A DNA stretch of 64,000 nucleotides from Stutzerimonas decontaminans (lineage in GTDB: Bacteria > Pseudomonadota > Gammaproteobacteria > Pseudomonadales > Pseudomonadaceae): assembly GCF_000661915.1 (NCBI RefSeq), contig NZ_CP007509.1, positions 3,481,001 to 3,545,000 of the forward strand. Direction: 5' to 3'. The position numbers and the translations under genes are program-made. The notes beneath the pieces were generated by a model. That model had not been told where the DNA came from, did no database searches, and saw nothing but the letters and a program-made list of their open reading frames with translations. This document shows positions 1 to 8,947 of the stretch, piece by piece (the stretch's first letter is position 1; every line of letters starts with the position of its first letter).

Positions 1-741
1 GACGGCAAATTGCTCAAGTAATGCCGCCAGCACAAGATGAGTCGCGGGCTCATGCGCAGGCTGCCGGGCCACCTCGGCCGCCCCGGTGAGAATGCCCAGC
101 AGGCGCAGCATCAGGCTACGCGCCCAACTTTCCTCCAGGGCTACGCCATAGAGCCAAGCGGTCAGCGCCGCCAGCACGTGGATATCCTCATGGGTGCGGA
201 ACGGTTTGACGTAATCACTCCAGCCGTCGCCGATTAGACGTTTGCCCGAGGCTCGCTCGAGACGCAAACGCCCATGGGCGATATCCGGCACGATCGGCAG
301 CTGCGCCCCAGGGGCCAGCGCTACGCCAGCGGCGGTCGGCTCAACGACGTACAGCCCCAGCCGCGGCGGCTCATCGGCGCCCTCCTCCCTGGCCGATACC
401 AGCAACCACTGCACCGCTTCACCAGCGGTGACGAAGTCCTTGCTGCCGCTCAGGTGGCCGTCATCGCAGCGCATCGTCATATCAGCGGGACGCAATCTGC
501 GCCGCTCGGTTGCACAGAATGCCCCGAGCCCCGCCGGGGCGGCCGGCCAGAGTGCGCGCAACGCGGCCTGGTAGCCGGCGAGGAAAGCCAGACCTGGCGT
601 GGCCGCCATTCGGCCGCCATATGCAGCCAGGGAAAAGGGATCGGTAGTGTCGGCGCCCTCGCATACGCCTGCGTACCAGGCAGCCAGGCCCGCATCTGCT
701 GCCACCGGCCGCAACGGGCCGGCCAGTCGTTTCCACGGCAT
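1..741 (-). CDS. acyl-CoA dehydrogenase-like protein, 3' end beyond window
   Basis: This open frame runs off the left edge, so only the first 247 codons are visible. The start chosen is the ATG at 741, which has GGAG seven bases upstream; an in-frame ATG at 747 directly abuts that GGAG and is less likely. Residues about 75-125 resemble the middle beta domain of acyl-CoA dehydrogenases: an alternating segment with LSGSKDFVTAGE, like the family's 'L.G.K.wItng' stretch, followed by WLLVSARE. The end visible here is helical, as in the family's C-terminal bundle. The N-terminal half is short and divergent, and the usual TEP.aGS flavin motif is not clear, so catalytic competence is doubtful. It is divergent from olsB across 190 bp. 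Family assignment is by resemblance only. Confidence 0.6.
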   Translation of the reverse strand, partial: MPWKRLAGPLRPVAADAGLAAWYAGVCEGADTTDPFSLAAYGGRMAATPGLAFLAGYQAALRALWPAAPAGLGAFCATERRRLRPADMTMRCDDGHLSGSKDFVTAGEAVQWLLVSAREEGADEPPRLGLYVVEPTAAGVALAPGAQLPIVPDIAHGRLRLERASGKRLIGDGWSDYVKPFRTHEDIHVLAALTAWLYGVALEESWARSLMLRLLGILTGAAEVARQPAHEPATHLVLAALLEQFAV

Positions 742-930
742 GTTCATCTCCAGAGCTCCACGAGCACAGGCGGCCGGCCCACCGTCATCCAACCATCATC
801 CGATCGTAACAACGGCGACATGCTCCGCTCCTAGCCTGATCCAGCCAAACACTCGAGCCCAACGATAACAACCAGACGCTCGCGTTGCATCGCCAACCCG
901 CCACCGCCCCGGCGGACAAGGAGACAGAGC

Positions 931-1677
931 ATGAATGCCATCGTCGATCCACGCAGCACGCGTCAACTTCGAGCCGAGCGCCTGGAGGGCGAATCGGCTG
1001 TGCGCGAAGCTCAGGCTTTACGCTATCGGGTATTCAGCACTGAATTCGACGCCCAGTTGCAAGGCGCAGAGCTCGGTCTGGACATGGATGACTTCGACAT
1101 TCATTGCCGGCACATCGGTGTGCGCGACCTGGCAAGTGGCGAGCTGGTCGCCACCACGCGCTTGCTGGACCACCTGACCGCACGACAGCTGGGCCGCTTC
1201 TACAGCGAAGGGGAATTCGCTCTGCACGGGTTGGCTGACATCAACGAGCCCGTGCTCGAGATAGGCCGTACCTGCGTCGCACCGGCCTATCGCAATGGCG
1301 CGACGATCGCCGTGCTGTGGAGCGAACTGGCCGAAGTGCTCAATCAGGGCAGTTATCGTTACCTGATGGGTTGCGCCAGTATCCCCATGCGCGACGGCGG
1401 CATTCAGGCCCGGGCGATCATGCAGCGCCTGCGCGACAGCCATCTGTGCACCGAGCTGCTGCATGCGGAGCCGCGAACGCCGCTTCCCGAACTGGACCTT
1501 GCCGACAACGTCACTGCTCAGCTACCGCCATTGCTCAAGGCCTATATGCGCCTCGGCGCGAAGATCTGTGGCGAACCCTGCTGGGACCCGGAGTTTCAGG
1601 TGGCTGACGTCTTCATCCTGCTCAAGCGCGAGGAGTTGTGCCCGCGTTACGCCCGCCACTTCAAGGCAGCGGTATAG
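931..1677 (+). CDS. olsB: L-ornithine N-alpha-acyltransferase OlsB
   Basis: The 248-residue protein matches the GNAT-related hemolysin/OlsB family. It transfers a 3-hydroxyacyl chain from acyl carrier protein to the alpha-amine of ornithine, giving lyso-ornithine lipid, the first step of phosphate-free ornithine membrane lipid synthesis. Family features seen are the early ALRYRVF segment near residue 30, the [16 protein letters not shown] block near residue 112 (acyl donor site) and LMGCASIPM near residue 147. The start is preceded by AAGGAGA. The stop TAG is immediately followed by the olsA ATG, so the two are translationally linked and make a two-enzyme operon. Known pseudomonad olsBA operons are induced by phosphate limitation; no clear Pho box was recognised here. 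Confidence 0.9.
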   Translation: MNAIVDPRSTRQLRAERLEGESAVREAQALRYRVFSTEFDAQLQGAELGLDMDDFDIHCRHIGVRDLASGELVATTRLLDHLTARQLGRFYSEGEFALHGLADINEPVLEIGRTCVAPAYRNGATIAVLWSELAEVLNQGSYRYLMGCASIPMRDGGIQARAIMQRLRDSHLCTELLHAEPRTPLPELDLADNVTAQLPPLLKAYMRLGAKICGEPCWDPEFQVADVFILLKREELCPRYARHFKAAV

Positions 1678-2451
1678 ATGTCGCGGTTGCGCCTGTACGG
1701 GCGACTGCTGCGGGTCGCCGCGGTGATCCTGCTCGGGTTGCTGTTGGCGGCCGCGCTGGGTGTCGGCGAACGCATCGCGCTACGTGCCTCCCTGCAACGC
1801 CGACAACAGCTGACCCGCTGGTTCATGGTTCGCCTGGCCGCTGCGCTGCCCTATCGGGTACGCGTCATTGGCGAGCTGCCGGCGCAGCCAATGCTCTGGG
1901 TCGCCAACCATGTGTCCTGGTGCGACATCCCCCTGTTGGGAATGCTGCGGCCACTGTCGTTCCTGGCCAAGGCCGAGGTCGCCGGCTGGCCGGTGCTTGG
2001 CTGGCTGGCCCGCCAGGCGGGCACACTGTTCATCCGCCGCGGGGCCGGCGACGCCGGGCAGATCAATCAGCAGCTGACCAACCACCTCCACCAGGGCCGC
2101 CATCTGCTGATCTTCCCGGAAGGCACCTCGACCGACGGCAGCAGCGTGCGCACCTTCCACCCCCGGCTGTTCGCCTGCGCAATCGAGGCCGGCTGCGCCG
2201 TTCAACCGGTTGCCATCCGCTATCTGCGCGACGGCAAGCCAGATACGGTGGCGCCCTTCATCGACGACGACGAACTATCGGCGCATCTGCGCAGGCTGCT
2301 GGCCAATGACATGGCGGAAGTGGAAATCCATCTGCTGGCCCCGATTCCTGTGGCCTCACTTAGCCGTAAAGCACTCGCCGACCAAGCGCAGCGGGCGATC
2401 GAGCAGGCACTGTTTGGGCAGGTCCAGGAGGCCGCTCGAGAGGCCGCATAG
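1678..2451 (+). CDS. olsA: lyso-ornithine lipid O-acyltransferase OlsA (PlsC family)
   Basis: This 257-residue membrane-bound 1-acylglycerol-phosphate acyltransferase family protein adds the second acyl chain, converting lyso-ornithine lipid to ornithine lipid. A hydrophobic segment at about residues 12-28 anchors it. The catalytic NHVSWCD box (the NHxxxxD motif, His78 and Asp83) and the FPEGTS substrate-binding block at about 146-151 are intact. The ATG follows the olsB stop with no gap, and there is no separate ribosome site of note, which suggests coupling. A bifunctional role in phosphatidic acid synthesis is possible for this family, but the olsB linkage supports the lipid-specific role. 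Confidence 0.88.
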   Translation: MSRLRLYGRLLRVAAVILLGLLLAAALGVGERIALRASLQRRQQLTRWFMVRLAAALPYRVRVIGELPAQPMLWVANHVSWCDIPLLGMLRPLSFLAKAEVAGWPVLGWLARQAGTLFIRRGAGDAGQINQQLTNHLHQGRHLLIFPEGTSTDGSSVRTFHPRLFACAIEAGCAVQPVAIRYLRDGKPDTVAPFIDDDELSAHLRRLLANDMAEVEIHLLAPIPVASLSRKALADQAQRAIEQALFGQVQEAAREAA

Positions 2452-2485
2452 CGACCACCTGTCGAGGCTGCGCTAAGCTTCGCCC

Positions 2486-3058
2486 ATGAACTATCTCGCA
2501 CACCTTCATCTTGGCGGGCCCGGCCCGGCTGACATGCTCGGCAGCCTTTACGGGGACTTCGTCAAAGGCCCGCTGCAGGGCCGCTGGCCGGCGCAGATCG
2601 AGGCCGGCATCCGCCTGCACCGGAGGATCGACGCCTTCACCGACAGCCATCCGCTGGTGCTGCAGGCCAAAGCACGCTTCCCCAGCGAACGACGCCGCTA
2701 CGCCGGCATCCTGCTGGACCTGTTCTTCGATCATTGTCTGGCGGCAAACTGGCCGGACTACTCCAGCGAACCCCTGGATCAGTTCACCCAACGCGCCTAT
2801 CGAGCGCTGAACGAAGAGCCCGCGCTGCCCGGCAAACTCGCCGTTATCGCCCCGCACATGGCAGCGCACGACTGGCTGGGCAGCTACCGCGAATTCGAGG
2901 TACTGGGCAGAGTGCTGGCAAACATGAGCCGGCGCCTCAGCCGGCCGGATGGCCTGGCCGGCGGACTGGAAGAACTGGAACAGCTGTACGACCCACTGCT
3001 CGAGGACTTCCGCCACTTCTATCCGCAATTACTGCAGTTCGCCAGGGCGGCGATGTAG
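2486..3058 (+). CDS. acpH: acyl carrier protein phosphodiesterase AcpH
   Basis: A 190-residue protein of the DUF479/AcpH family, which removes the 4'-phosphopantetheine arm from holo-acyl carrier protein. The N-terminal MNYLAHLHL start, the GSLYGDFVKG segment and the IRLHRRIDAFTDSHP block are the metal-binding HD-like signature of the family, and the length is typical. It lies 34 bp after olsA on the same strand and may be co-transcribed, linking ACP turnover to an ACP-dependent acyltransferase operon. It converges on the class II aldolase gene with only 12 bp between stops. Confidence 0.87.
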   Translation: MNYLAHLHLGGPGPADMLGSLYGDFVKGPLQGRWPAQIEAGIRLHRRIDAFTDSHPLVLQAKARFPSERRRYAGILLDLFFDHCLAANWPDYSSEPLDQFTQRAYRALNEEPALPGKLAVIAPHMAAHDWLGSYREFEVLGRVLANMSRRLSRPDGLAGGLEELEQLYDPLLEDFRHFYPQLLQFARAAM

Positions 3059-3070
3059 CGCGGGCATCAC

Positions 3071-3847
3071 TTACTGGGCGTAACCTGGACTCTGTGCGTC
3101 CAGCTTGCGCAGCAGACCCGGCCAAGCCAACGCGCCGCCCATGCCCGAGCGGGTACGGGTCACACCCGCCGCCATGGCCTTGGCACCAGCCAGGATCTGC
3201 TCCGGAATGGCGATCAGCTCACTGCCACCGGCCTGCGCCATGACCTGGATTTCGCAGGCGCGCTGGAAGATGAACATCATCAGGAAGGTATCGGCGATGC
3301 TGCTACCGCAGGTCAGCAGACCGTGGTTGTGCAGCAGCATGAAAGCGGTTTCGCCAAGATCGGCCTGCAGGCGCGCTTTCTCGTCGTGATTCAGCGCCAC
3401 ACCTTCATAGCCATGGGTCGAGAGACTGGCCAGCACGAACAACGACTGCTGGCTGATCGGCAGCACGCCCTGACGCTGCGCAGAGACCGCCACCCCTGCG
3501 GCGGTGTGGGTGTGCATGACGCAGGCGACGTCATGGCGAACCTCATGCACCGCGCTGTGAATGGTGTAACCGGCGGGATTGATGTCGTACGGGCTGTCCA
3601 TCACCTTGTTGCCGGCAAGATCGACCTTGACCAGGCTGGAGGCGGTGATTTCGTGAAACATCAACCCGTAGGGATTGATCAGAAAGTGATCGGCTTCGGG
3701 AATCTTGGCCGAGATGTGCGTGAAGATCAGGTCATCCCAGCCATGCAGCGCGACCAGCCGGTAGCAGGCGGCCAAATCGACCCGCGCCTGCCATTCGGCG
3801 GGGCTGACTTGGGTTTCCAGGGAAGGCATAGCGTGCAGCGCAGTCAT
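3071..3847 (-). CDS. class II aldolase/adducin family protein
   Basis: The 258-residue protein has the class II aldolase fold. The zinc-binding pair His112 and His114 lies in VMHTHTAAG, and a third ligand is likely in LLHNHGLLTCG. The start used is the ATG at 3847, which has AGAGG eight bases upstream; a GTG at 3856 would add three residues. Such proteins without a sugar-kinase neighbour are common in pseudomonads and are of unproven substrate, with some acting as decarboxylases or epimerases. Nothing in the neighbourhood identifies the substrate. It is monocistronic and convergent with acpH. Confidence 0.8.
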   Translation of the reverse strand: MTALHAMPSLETQVSPAEWQARVDLAACYRLVALHGWDDLIFTHISAKIPEADHFLINPYGLMFHEITASSLVKVDLAGNKVMDSPYDINPAGYTIHSAVHEVRHDVACVMHTHTAAGVAVSAQRQGVLPISQQSLFVLASLSTHGYEGVALNHDEKARLQADLGETAFMLLHNHGLLTCGSSIADTFLMMFIFQRACEIQVMAQAGGSELIAIPEQILAGAKAMAAGVTRTRSGMGGALAWPGLLRKLDAQSPGYAQ

Positions 3848-3954
3848 CGGGGGCACCTCTTGTTATTGTCGTGACGATGGCCTGGATTCTAGCCAGCCCT
3901 GTGCTGCCCCGGCAGTTGCCCTTGCAGCCAGGCCGCTGACCTGGCGAGCCACAC

Positions 3955-4407
3955 TCAGGCGCGCAAGGCCGCAGCGAACGCTTCCAGCCACGGTTCGGCG
4001 TCGGACTCCGGTGTCACCGTCTCGCTGGCGTCGAGGCGCAGCATCTCCACGACTTCGCGTACGCCCAGCTCGGCATAGAGCTCGCGGATCAGCTCGCCGC
4101 CGCCACAGAAGGTGTCGCCATAGCTGGCATCACCCAGTGCGATGACGCCACCGGGCAAGCCGCTCCACGCCGGAAACTGATCGCGGATGGTCGAGTACAA
4201 CGGAATGAAGCTGTCTGGCAGCTCACCCATGCCCGTGGTCGAGGTCACGACCAGCAGCGCTTCAGGTGCGAACTCGAGAATCTGCGGCAGCTGCGCGCGG
4301 GGATCGTGCCAGGTTTCGAAACCGGCGGCTTTCAGCTGGCGTTCGGCGTGACGGGCAACATCTTCGGCGGTGCCGTAGACGCTCCCGGAAAGAATGGCGA
4401 CTTTCAT
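3955..4407 (-). CDS. mioC: short-chain flavodoxin (MioC type)
   Basis: A 150-residue FMN-binding flavodoxin. The N-terminal phosphate loop SGSVYGTAEDVA (residues 7-18) corresponds to the T/S-x-T-G-x-T loop. TSTTGMGELPDSF (about 57-69) and LGDASYGDTFCGGG (about 92-105) form the two flavin-stacking loops. The start ATG at 4407 has GGAG nearby; a longer reading frame upstream has no family similarity and is not used. The protein is a soluble low-potential electron carrier. It sits next to the PilZ and folM-folX genes, as the equivalent flavodoxin does in P. aeruginosa. The symbol is assigned by family only. Confidence 0.82.
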   Translation of the reverse strand: MKVAILSGSVYGTAEDVARHAERQLKAAGFETWHDPRAQLPQILEFAPEALLVVTSTTGMGELPDSFIPLYSTIRDQFPAWSGLPGGVIALGDASYGDTFCGGGELIRELYAELGVREVVEMLRLDASETVTPESDAEPWLEAFAAALRA

Positions 4408-4641
4408 GTGCGCTCCGAGGCAATCAAAGCTGCGCATTATGCCGCAATCGCCGGGTCTGGTCGGCACGCCCTGCTCAGGCAAAGCCGTCCATCCAGAAAA
4501 AGCGCAGCGCACGGAACCCCCACCGCACCCACTTGTCATAGGGCCGATTGCCCCATCGCGACCATGTCGATCGCAGGCGTAACGTGGCATTGCTGCGCTA
4601 CACCAAAACCTGGAGGGCACTGTCCCTCCGAGGGTGTCCGC

Positions 4642-5268
4642 ATGGCGGAACAGACGATACTCAGCAAAGACGAACTGACCTTCATCCGCAAGTTGATGCA
4701 GCGCAATGGCAGCACCAGCGCCGAGCGCACGACAGGCTTTCGGATCGACGGCGGCGCGCAATCCAACGAACTGCTGCTGCAGCTGGCCGCTCGCGCCAAC
4801 CTGTCATTGCAGGCGGAATTCGAGGATTTCCGCATGTCCTTCCCGCTGCAGCTCAGGGAAGACGAATTACACAGTCTCGACCTGCAGCTGGCGCCGCCGG
4901 TGATCTACGAGCGCGGGCCAACCACACGTGCATGGCGCCTGCATCTGGACGAGCCGCTGCCCCTGCTGAAGAACGATGGCGGCGAAAGCTCGCTCAGCGT
5001 CCATGAGCTGTCTCCGCACGGCCTCCTGGTAGATGCCGGCAAGGATCGCAAGCCGCCCAAGCACTTCCACTTGCGTCTGGCGCTTCCGGATGACACCCCG
5101 CTGGAGATCGACGCTCATCGTGTTCGTGAGCTCAAGGGGGGGATGGCCGCCTACGAAGTGGAATACACCCAGGAAAAGGACGCCGAACGCATCCGCTCCT
5201 TCCTCTATCGCCAGCACCAACGTTTGCATCCCGATTTGCAGCCTGAGGTGCCCGCCGATCTGGTGTAA
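4642..5268 (+). CDS. PilZ-like c-di-GMP-binding domain protein
   Basis: A 208-residue protein with a helical N-terminal region, including ELLLQLAARANLSLQAEF near residue 45, followed by a beta-rich PilZ-like barrel. In the barrel, VHELSPHGLLVDA (about 120-132) matches the second c-di-GMP motif (D/N-x-S-x-x-G), but with E-L-S-x-x-G in place of the usual D/N-x-S. An RxxxR first motif is not obvious, so cyclic dinucleotide binding is uncertain. The start at 4642 has a GAGGG about ten bases upstream. It is divergent from the flavodoxin gene across 234 bp and runs toward folM, 66 bp downstream. Confidence 0.68.
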   Translation: MAEQTILSKDELTFIRKLMQRNGSTSAERTTGFRIDGGAQSNELLLQLAARANLSLQAEFEDFRMSFPLQLREDELHSLDLQLAPPVIYERGPTTRAWRLHLDEPLPLLKNDGGESSLSVHELSPHGLLVDAGKDRKPPKHFHLRLALPDDTPLEIDAHRVRELKGGMAAYEVEYTQEKDAERIRSFLYRQHQRLHPDLQPEVPADLV

Positions 5269-5334
5269 GCTGCCACGCCTGTTAGTGACCGCCTCGCAGG
5301 TCGGCGGTCCGCCCATTTCCGGCAGTGGATATAC

Positions 5335-6039
5335 ATGCACCAGGCCCCGATTCTCATCACCGGTGCCAGCCAGCGGATCGGACTGCATTGTGCCGAACGG
5401 CTGCTGGAAGACGGCTTCCCGGTTATCGTCACCTACCGCCGCGAACGCGACAGCATCGACCGACTGCGCACGCTCGGCGCTCACACGCTGAAGGCAGATT
5501 TCAGCGATGAAGCAGGTATCACGGGCTTTATCGCCGCACTCCGACAGCAGACCGCAAGCCTGAGAGCGATCGTCCACAACGCCTCCGAATGGCGCCCGGA
5601 TGCGCCCGGGCAGGAAGCCGAGGCGTTCCGTCAGCTGTTTCAGGTGCACATGCTCGCGCCCTACCTGATCAACCTGCACTGCGCCGACCTGCTGCGCCAC
5701 GGCGGGCCGGCGGACATCGTGCATATCGGCGACGACGTCACCCGCAAAGGCAGCAAGAAACATATCGCCTACGCGGCAAGCAAGGCGGGTCTGGACAACC
5801 TGACGCTGTCTTTTGCGGCCAGCCTCGCCCCGGCGATCAAGGTCAACGGCATCGCCCCGGCATTGATCCAGTTCAACGCGGACGACGACGCCGAATATCG
5901 CCGCAAGGCATTGGCCAAGTCCGCGCTGGGCATCGAACCCGGCGCCGAGGTGATCTATCAGAGCCTGCGCTACCTGCTCGACAACCCCTACGTCACCGGC
6001 ACCACACTGACCGTGAACGGCGGCCGCCACCTGATCTGA
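5335..6039 (+). CDS. folM: dihydromonapterin reductase FolM
   Basis: A 234-residue short-chain dehydrogenase that reduces dihydromonapterin to tetrahydromonapterin with NADPH and has weak dihydrofolate reductase activity. The Rossmann motif is ITGASQRIG at residues 8-16, the NAS motif is in VHNASEW near residue 83, and the catalytic pair is YAASK near residue 145, with the family-specific C-terminus TGTTLTVNGGRHLI. The neighbouring folX supports the pterin role. In P. aeruginosa a GTP cyclohydrolase gene, folE1, sits between folM and folX; here they are only 18 bp apart and no folE lies within the window. Confidence 0.9.
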   Translation: MHQAPILITGASQRIGLHCAERLLEDGFPVIVTYRRERDSIDRLRTLGAHTLKADFSDEAGITGFIAALRQQTASLRAIVHNASEWRPDAPGQEAEAFRQLFQVHMLAPYLINLHCADLLRHGGPADIVHIGDDVTRKGSKKHIAYAASKAGLDNLTLSFAASLAPAIKVNGIAPALIQFNADDDAEYRRKALAKSALGIEPGAEVIYQSLRYLLDNPYVTGTTLTVNGGRHLI

Positions 6040-6057
6040 AGACTGCAAGGAGTCCCC

Positions 6058-6432
6058 ATGCCCAGACTGGAACCCGCGATGGCGCGCATCCGCGTCAAGG
6101 ATCTACGCCTACGCACTTATATCGGCATCAAGGAAGAGGAAATCCTCAATCGCCAGGACGTGCTGATCAATCTGACCATGCTCTACCCGGCCGCCGAGGC
6201 GGTGCGTGAGAACGACATCGAACAGGCACTGAACTACCGCACCATCACCAAGGCGATCATCCAGCACGTCGAAGACAATCGCTTCGCCCTGCTTGAACGG
6301 CTGACCCAGGAGATTCTCGACCTGGTCATGCGCTACCCGCAGGTGCGCTACGCCGAAGTGGAAGTCGACAAACCCCACGCGCTGCGCTTCGCCGAGTCCG
6401 TATCGATCACCCTGGCAGCGCATCGGGATTGA
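6058..6432 (+). CDS. folX: dihydroneopterin triphosphate 2'-epimerase FolX
   Basis: This 124-residue member of the FolB/FolX fold epimerises 7,8-dihydroneopterin triphosphate to the monapterin form, feeding FolM. The core [18 protein letters not shown] segment (about 9-26), the active-site [11 protein letters not shown] helix (about 79-89) and the [16 protein letters not shown]-terminus are typical. AAGGAGTCCCC before ATG is a strong ribosome site. It is translated from the folM transcript. FolB (the aldolase) is the alternative, but the pairing with folM favours FolX. Confidence 0.88.
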   Translation: MPRLEPAMARIRVKDLRLRTYIGIKEEEILNRQDVLINLTMLYPAAEAVRENDIEQALNYRTITKAIIQHVEDNRFALLERLTQEILDLVMRYPQVRYAEVEVDKPHALRFAESVSITLAAHRD

Positions 6433-6508
6433 ACCTGCGCAAGGCTGGCCGGCTCACTGACGCGAGGTTATGATCCGGCCGACCTCAGCCAACGCCGAGA
6501 CCCACGAG

Positions 6509-6802
6509 ATGAACGATCAAGAACGCACCGAACTGGAAGCCGCTGCCTTCCGCCGCCTGGTCCAGCACCTGCGCACCCGTCCCGATGCCCAGAACATCGA
6601 CCTGATGAACCTCGCCGGTTTCTGTCGCAACTGCCTGTCGAAATGGTACAAGGCTGCCGCGGACGATTTGGAGATCGAAGTCAGCATCGACCAGGCCCGC
6701 GAAGAGGTGTATGGCATGCCGTACAGCGAATGGAAGAAACGCTATCAGAAGGAAGCGACTGCCGAGCAGCAGGCCGCTTTCGACAAGGCACAGAAAGAAT
6801 GA
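6509..6802 (+). CDS. DUF1244 family protein
   Basis: A 97-residue protein matching the DUF1244 family. Its centre, NLAGFCRNCLSKWY at about 47-60, carries a CxxC pair that could hold a metal, followed by an IDQAREEVYGMPYSEWKKR helix region. The start at 6509 gives the usual family length; an in-frame ATG at 6470 would add 13 residues with no similarity. The final ATGA overlaps the start of the HopJ-family gene, so the two are translationally coupled. Function is unknown. Confidence 0.78.
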   Translation: MNDQERTELEAAAFRRLVQHLRTRPDAQNIDLMNLAGFCRNCLSKWYKAAADDLEIEVSIDQAREEVYGMPYSEWKKRYQKEATAEQQAAFDKAQKE

Positions 6803-7140
6803 AAGACCTGAAGGATTTCCGCGCCAGCCTGCGCAATCGCAACCACGCGTTCAGCGAAACACTCGCCTTCATCGAAGGCGCTTACGACTATCAGCCGAGC
6901 CGCTTCGTCAACGGCACACTGGAGAACGCCGCCGGCGAGAACGAAGGTTCCTGCAAGACGCTGGGCCTGGCGTTGCTGGAAGGGTTCAGTACAGAAGAGG
7001 CTCTGCTTGCATTCGGCGAGCACTATCAGGCGGTACTGGCCAACCCGAACGGCAGCGACCACCGCAACATTCGTGCGCTGATGGAAACCGGCCTGCCCGG
7101 CGTGCGTTTCGATACCCAACCCATCAAACGCAAGCAATAG
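6799..7140 (+). CDS. HopJ-family small protein
   Basis: A 113-residue protein of the HopJ type III effector family, with the FRNGTLENAAG-like stretch seen here as FVNGTLENAAGENEGSCK (about 37-54) and ending HRNIRALMETGLPGVRF. The name comes from a P. syringae protein, but the family is widespread in bacteria with no type III secretion system, and none is present here. It overlaps the DUF1244 gene by four bases, a pairing that suggests a joint cytoplasmic role. Function is unknown. Confidence 0.8.
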   Translation: MKDLKDFRASLRNRNHAFSETLAFIEGAYDYQPSRFVNGTLENAAGENEGSCKTLGLALLEGFSTEEALLAFGEHYQAVLANPNGSDHRNIRALMETGLPGVRFDTQPIKRKQ

Positions 7141-7193
7141 CGCTTCGCTGCTCCCCACAAGCGAGTCGGGCATCGCCCGGCTCCCGCAATAAA

Positions 7194-7241
7194 AAGGGTC
7201 ATCCCAAGCACTAGGGGAAGGCTGAAGGAGCGGATGACCCG
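7194..7241 (-). terminator. possible hairpin terminator
   Basis: GGGTCATCC at 7197-7205 and GGATGACCC at 7232-7240 form a nine-base inverted repeat around a 26-base loop. Read on the minus strand it is followed by a run of T (the A run at 7192-7196). No minus-strand gene is seen just upstream, so the role is unclear; it may simply separate the HopJ gene from cysZ. Confidence 0.3.
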
Positions 7242-7374
7242 AAAACCGTTGGAAGCCACCTTAGCCATCCGCTGCCGCCGCGGATAATTCAGCTTCTGCA
7301 TACAACCCATAGTCATCGACTATCCCGCTGCGCCACGCCTCTCGACGAAACCCCGCCTTATTCAGGAGACGCCA

Positions 7375-8130
7375 ATGCCCGTATCCGCCCTTTCCGGCCC
7401 GCAATACCTGCGCGAAGGCCTGCGCCTGGTGCTCAGCCCGGGGCTGCGTCTGTTCGTGATCCTGCCGCTGACGGTGAACGTGCTGCTGTTCTTCGGCCTG
7501 ATCTGGTTCGCGGTCGGCCAGTTCAGCGGCTGGGTCGACACCTTCATGCCCAACCTGCCGACCTGGCTCGCCTTTCTCGAATACATCCTATGGCCCTTGT
7601 TCGTCGCGCTGGTGGTGCTGATGGTGTTCTTCAGCTTCACCATGCTGGCCAACATCATCGCCGCTCCGTTCAACGGCTTTCTGGCGGAAAAGGTCGAGGT
7701 GGTGGTACGCGGTGAGGATGCCGCGCCGCCCTTCAGCTGGGCCGAACTGCTGGCCATGCTGCCACGCACGATTGGCCGCGAACTTCGCAAGCTGGCCTAT
7801 TTCGCGCCGCGTGCCCTGGCGCTGCTGGTGCTTTCATTCATCCCCGTGCTGAACCTTGCTGCCGCACCGTTATGGCTGCTGTTCGGCGTATGGATGATGG
7901 CCGTTCAATACATCGACTACCCGGCAGACAACAACAAGCTGAGCTGGGCGGACATGATGGGCTGGTTGCGCCAGCGACGTTGGCAAAGCCTGAGCTTTGG
8001 TGCGGTGACCTACGCGGCACTGCTGGTACCGGTATTGAACCTGCTCATCATGCCGGCGGCGGTGGCGGGTGCAACGTTGTTCTGGGTTCGCGAGGGCGGC
8101 CCGAATCGACAGCTGGATCGACAAGGCTGA
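7375..8130 (+). CDS. cysZ: sulfate permease-like CysZ
   Basis: A 251-residue inner-membrane protein of the EI24/CysZ family, which imports sulfate for cysteine synthesis. There are about four hydrophobic segments, near residues 27-45, 60-95, 140-165 and 205-230. The [17 protein letters not shown]-terminus and the [11 protein letters not shown] segment near residue 181 are conserved family features. AGGAGACGCCA precedes ATG. It is apparently monocistronic. Confidence 0.88.
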   Translation: MPVSALSGPQYLREGLRLVLSPGLRLFVILPLTVNVLLFFGLIWFAVGQFSGWVDTFMPNLPTWLAFLEYILWPLFVALVVLMVFFSFTMLANIIAAPFNGFLAEKVEVVVRGEDAAPPFSWAELLAMLPRTIGRELRKLAYFAPRALALLVLSFIPVLNLAAAPLWLLFGVWMMAVQYIDYPADNNKLSWADMMGWLRQRRWQSLSFGAVTYAALLVPVLNLLIMPAAVAGATLFWVREGGPNRQLDRQG

Positions 8131-8379
8131 TCTAGCGTAACGGTAGAATCGCTACCGCTGGACGACCCCAGGCTGCTGGCAGCCGCAACAGCGCGCGGAG
8201 TCAACGCGGAAGCCATGCAGTTCATGCTCTCGCGCATGAAAGACGCCGGACTTGAGACCAGCCACCTACTGGCGAAAAAACGCCCGGCAGACGATGAAAC
8301 CGTCCAGCATGGTGGGCATGGCCAGGAGTGGCGAGGCGGCACTGCCATTGCAGCAGCGCCGCCAGGATGCAGGCTGCCG

Positions 8380-8652
8380 TTATTGCTTGATCAACTTCAG
8401 GTAGTCCGCGAGAGTCTGAGCATCGGCTGACTTCACCGTCATGCCATCCGGCCCGGCGCCGATCTCGGTGAATTGCTTGGCAGGCTCACCAGTTGCCTTG
8501 AATTCCTTCAGTTCGGCTGAGTCCGCGCGAAAAACCCACAGACGTCCATCTTCTACCTCGGTGACAAAACCGGGCTTGTCGTATTGGCTGGCAAATACGG
8601 TTGTGGCAAAAACGCTGGTGAACAGCATGGCAGTCAAGGCTATACGCTTCAT
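8380..8652 (-). CDS. small secreted protein of unknown function
   Basis: A 90-residue protein with a clear Sec signal peptide: MKRIALTAMLFTSVFATTVFAS, cleaved near residue 22. The mature part is about 68 residues, with a FRADSAELKEF segment and no cysteines. The ATG at 8652 is preferred over 8658 because AGGA sits seven bases before it. Probably periplasmic. No family was recognised. It is expressed alone, opposite cysZ. Confidence 0.65.
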   Translation of the reverse strand: MKRIALTAMLFTSVFATTVFASQYDKPGFVTEVEDGRLWVFRADSAELKEFKATGEPAKQFTEIGAGPDGMTVKSADAQTLADYLKLIKQ

Positions 8653-8902
8653 GATCATTCCTGTACGTGGTTGAACTGGCGATCACAATGCTGATGCTTC
8701 TTTACACGGATGTTGCAAATGCCCGCATACGGATGTGCGAATGTATCGATATATTTCGGCGCGCAACTAGGCAGCGATTTGTTGGCCGTGATCCTTAAAA
8801 CTGGCAGCAATCATCGCAACCAGGATGTGTGTAGAGCCAAGTGGCCGCTCCCATAGCAAGTCACTTACTACGACCACTGCACGCTGCGTCAGGCCCTTAT
8901 TC

Positions 8903-8926
8903 GTCGGGGCCTTTTCGTTCTTCAGC
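8903..8926 (+). terminator. possible short terminator hairpin
   Basis: GGCCC and GGGCC flank a ten-base loop and are followed by TTTTCG on the plus strand. No plus-strand gene leads into it; the surrounding 8653-8947 stretch otherwise shows nothing recognisable. Confidence 0.25.
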
Positions 8927-8947
8927 GGAAGCAATGGCCGAAGCCTT

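Noticed and set aside
6799..7140. Type III secretion effector
   Set aside because: The HopJ name is inherited from one P. syringae protein; no secretion genes, chaperone or hrp promoter are present.
8131..8379. A possible plus-strand protein (frame containing MQFMLSRMKDAGLETSHLLAKK)
   Set aside because: The frame has a protein-like stretch of about 50 residues but no ribosome site, and it runs into the antisense of the secreted protein gene. It may be a gene remnant; evidence is too thin to list.
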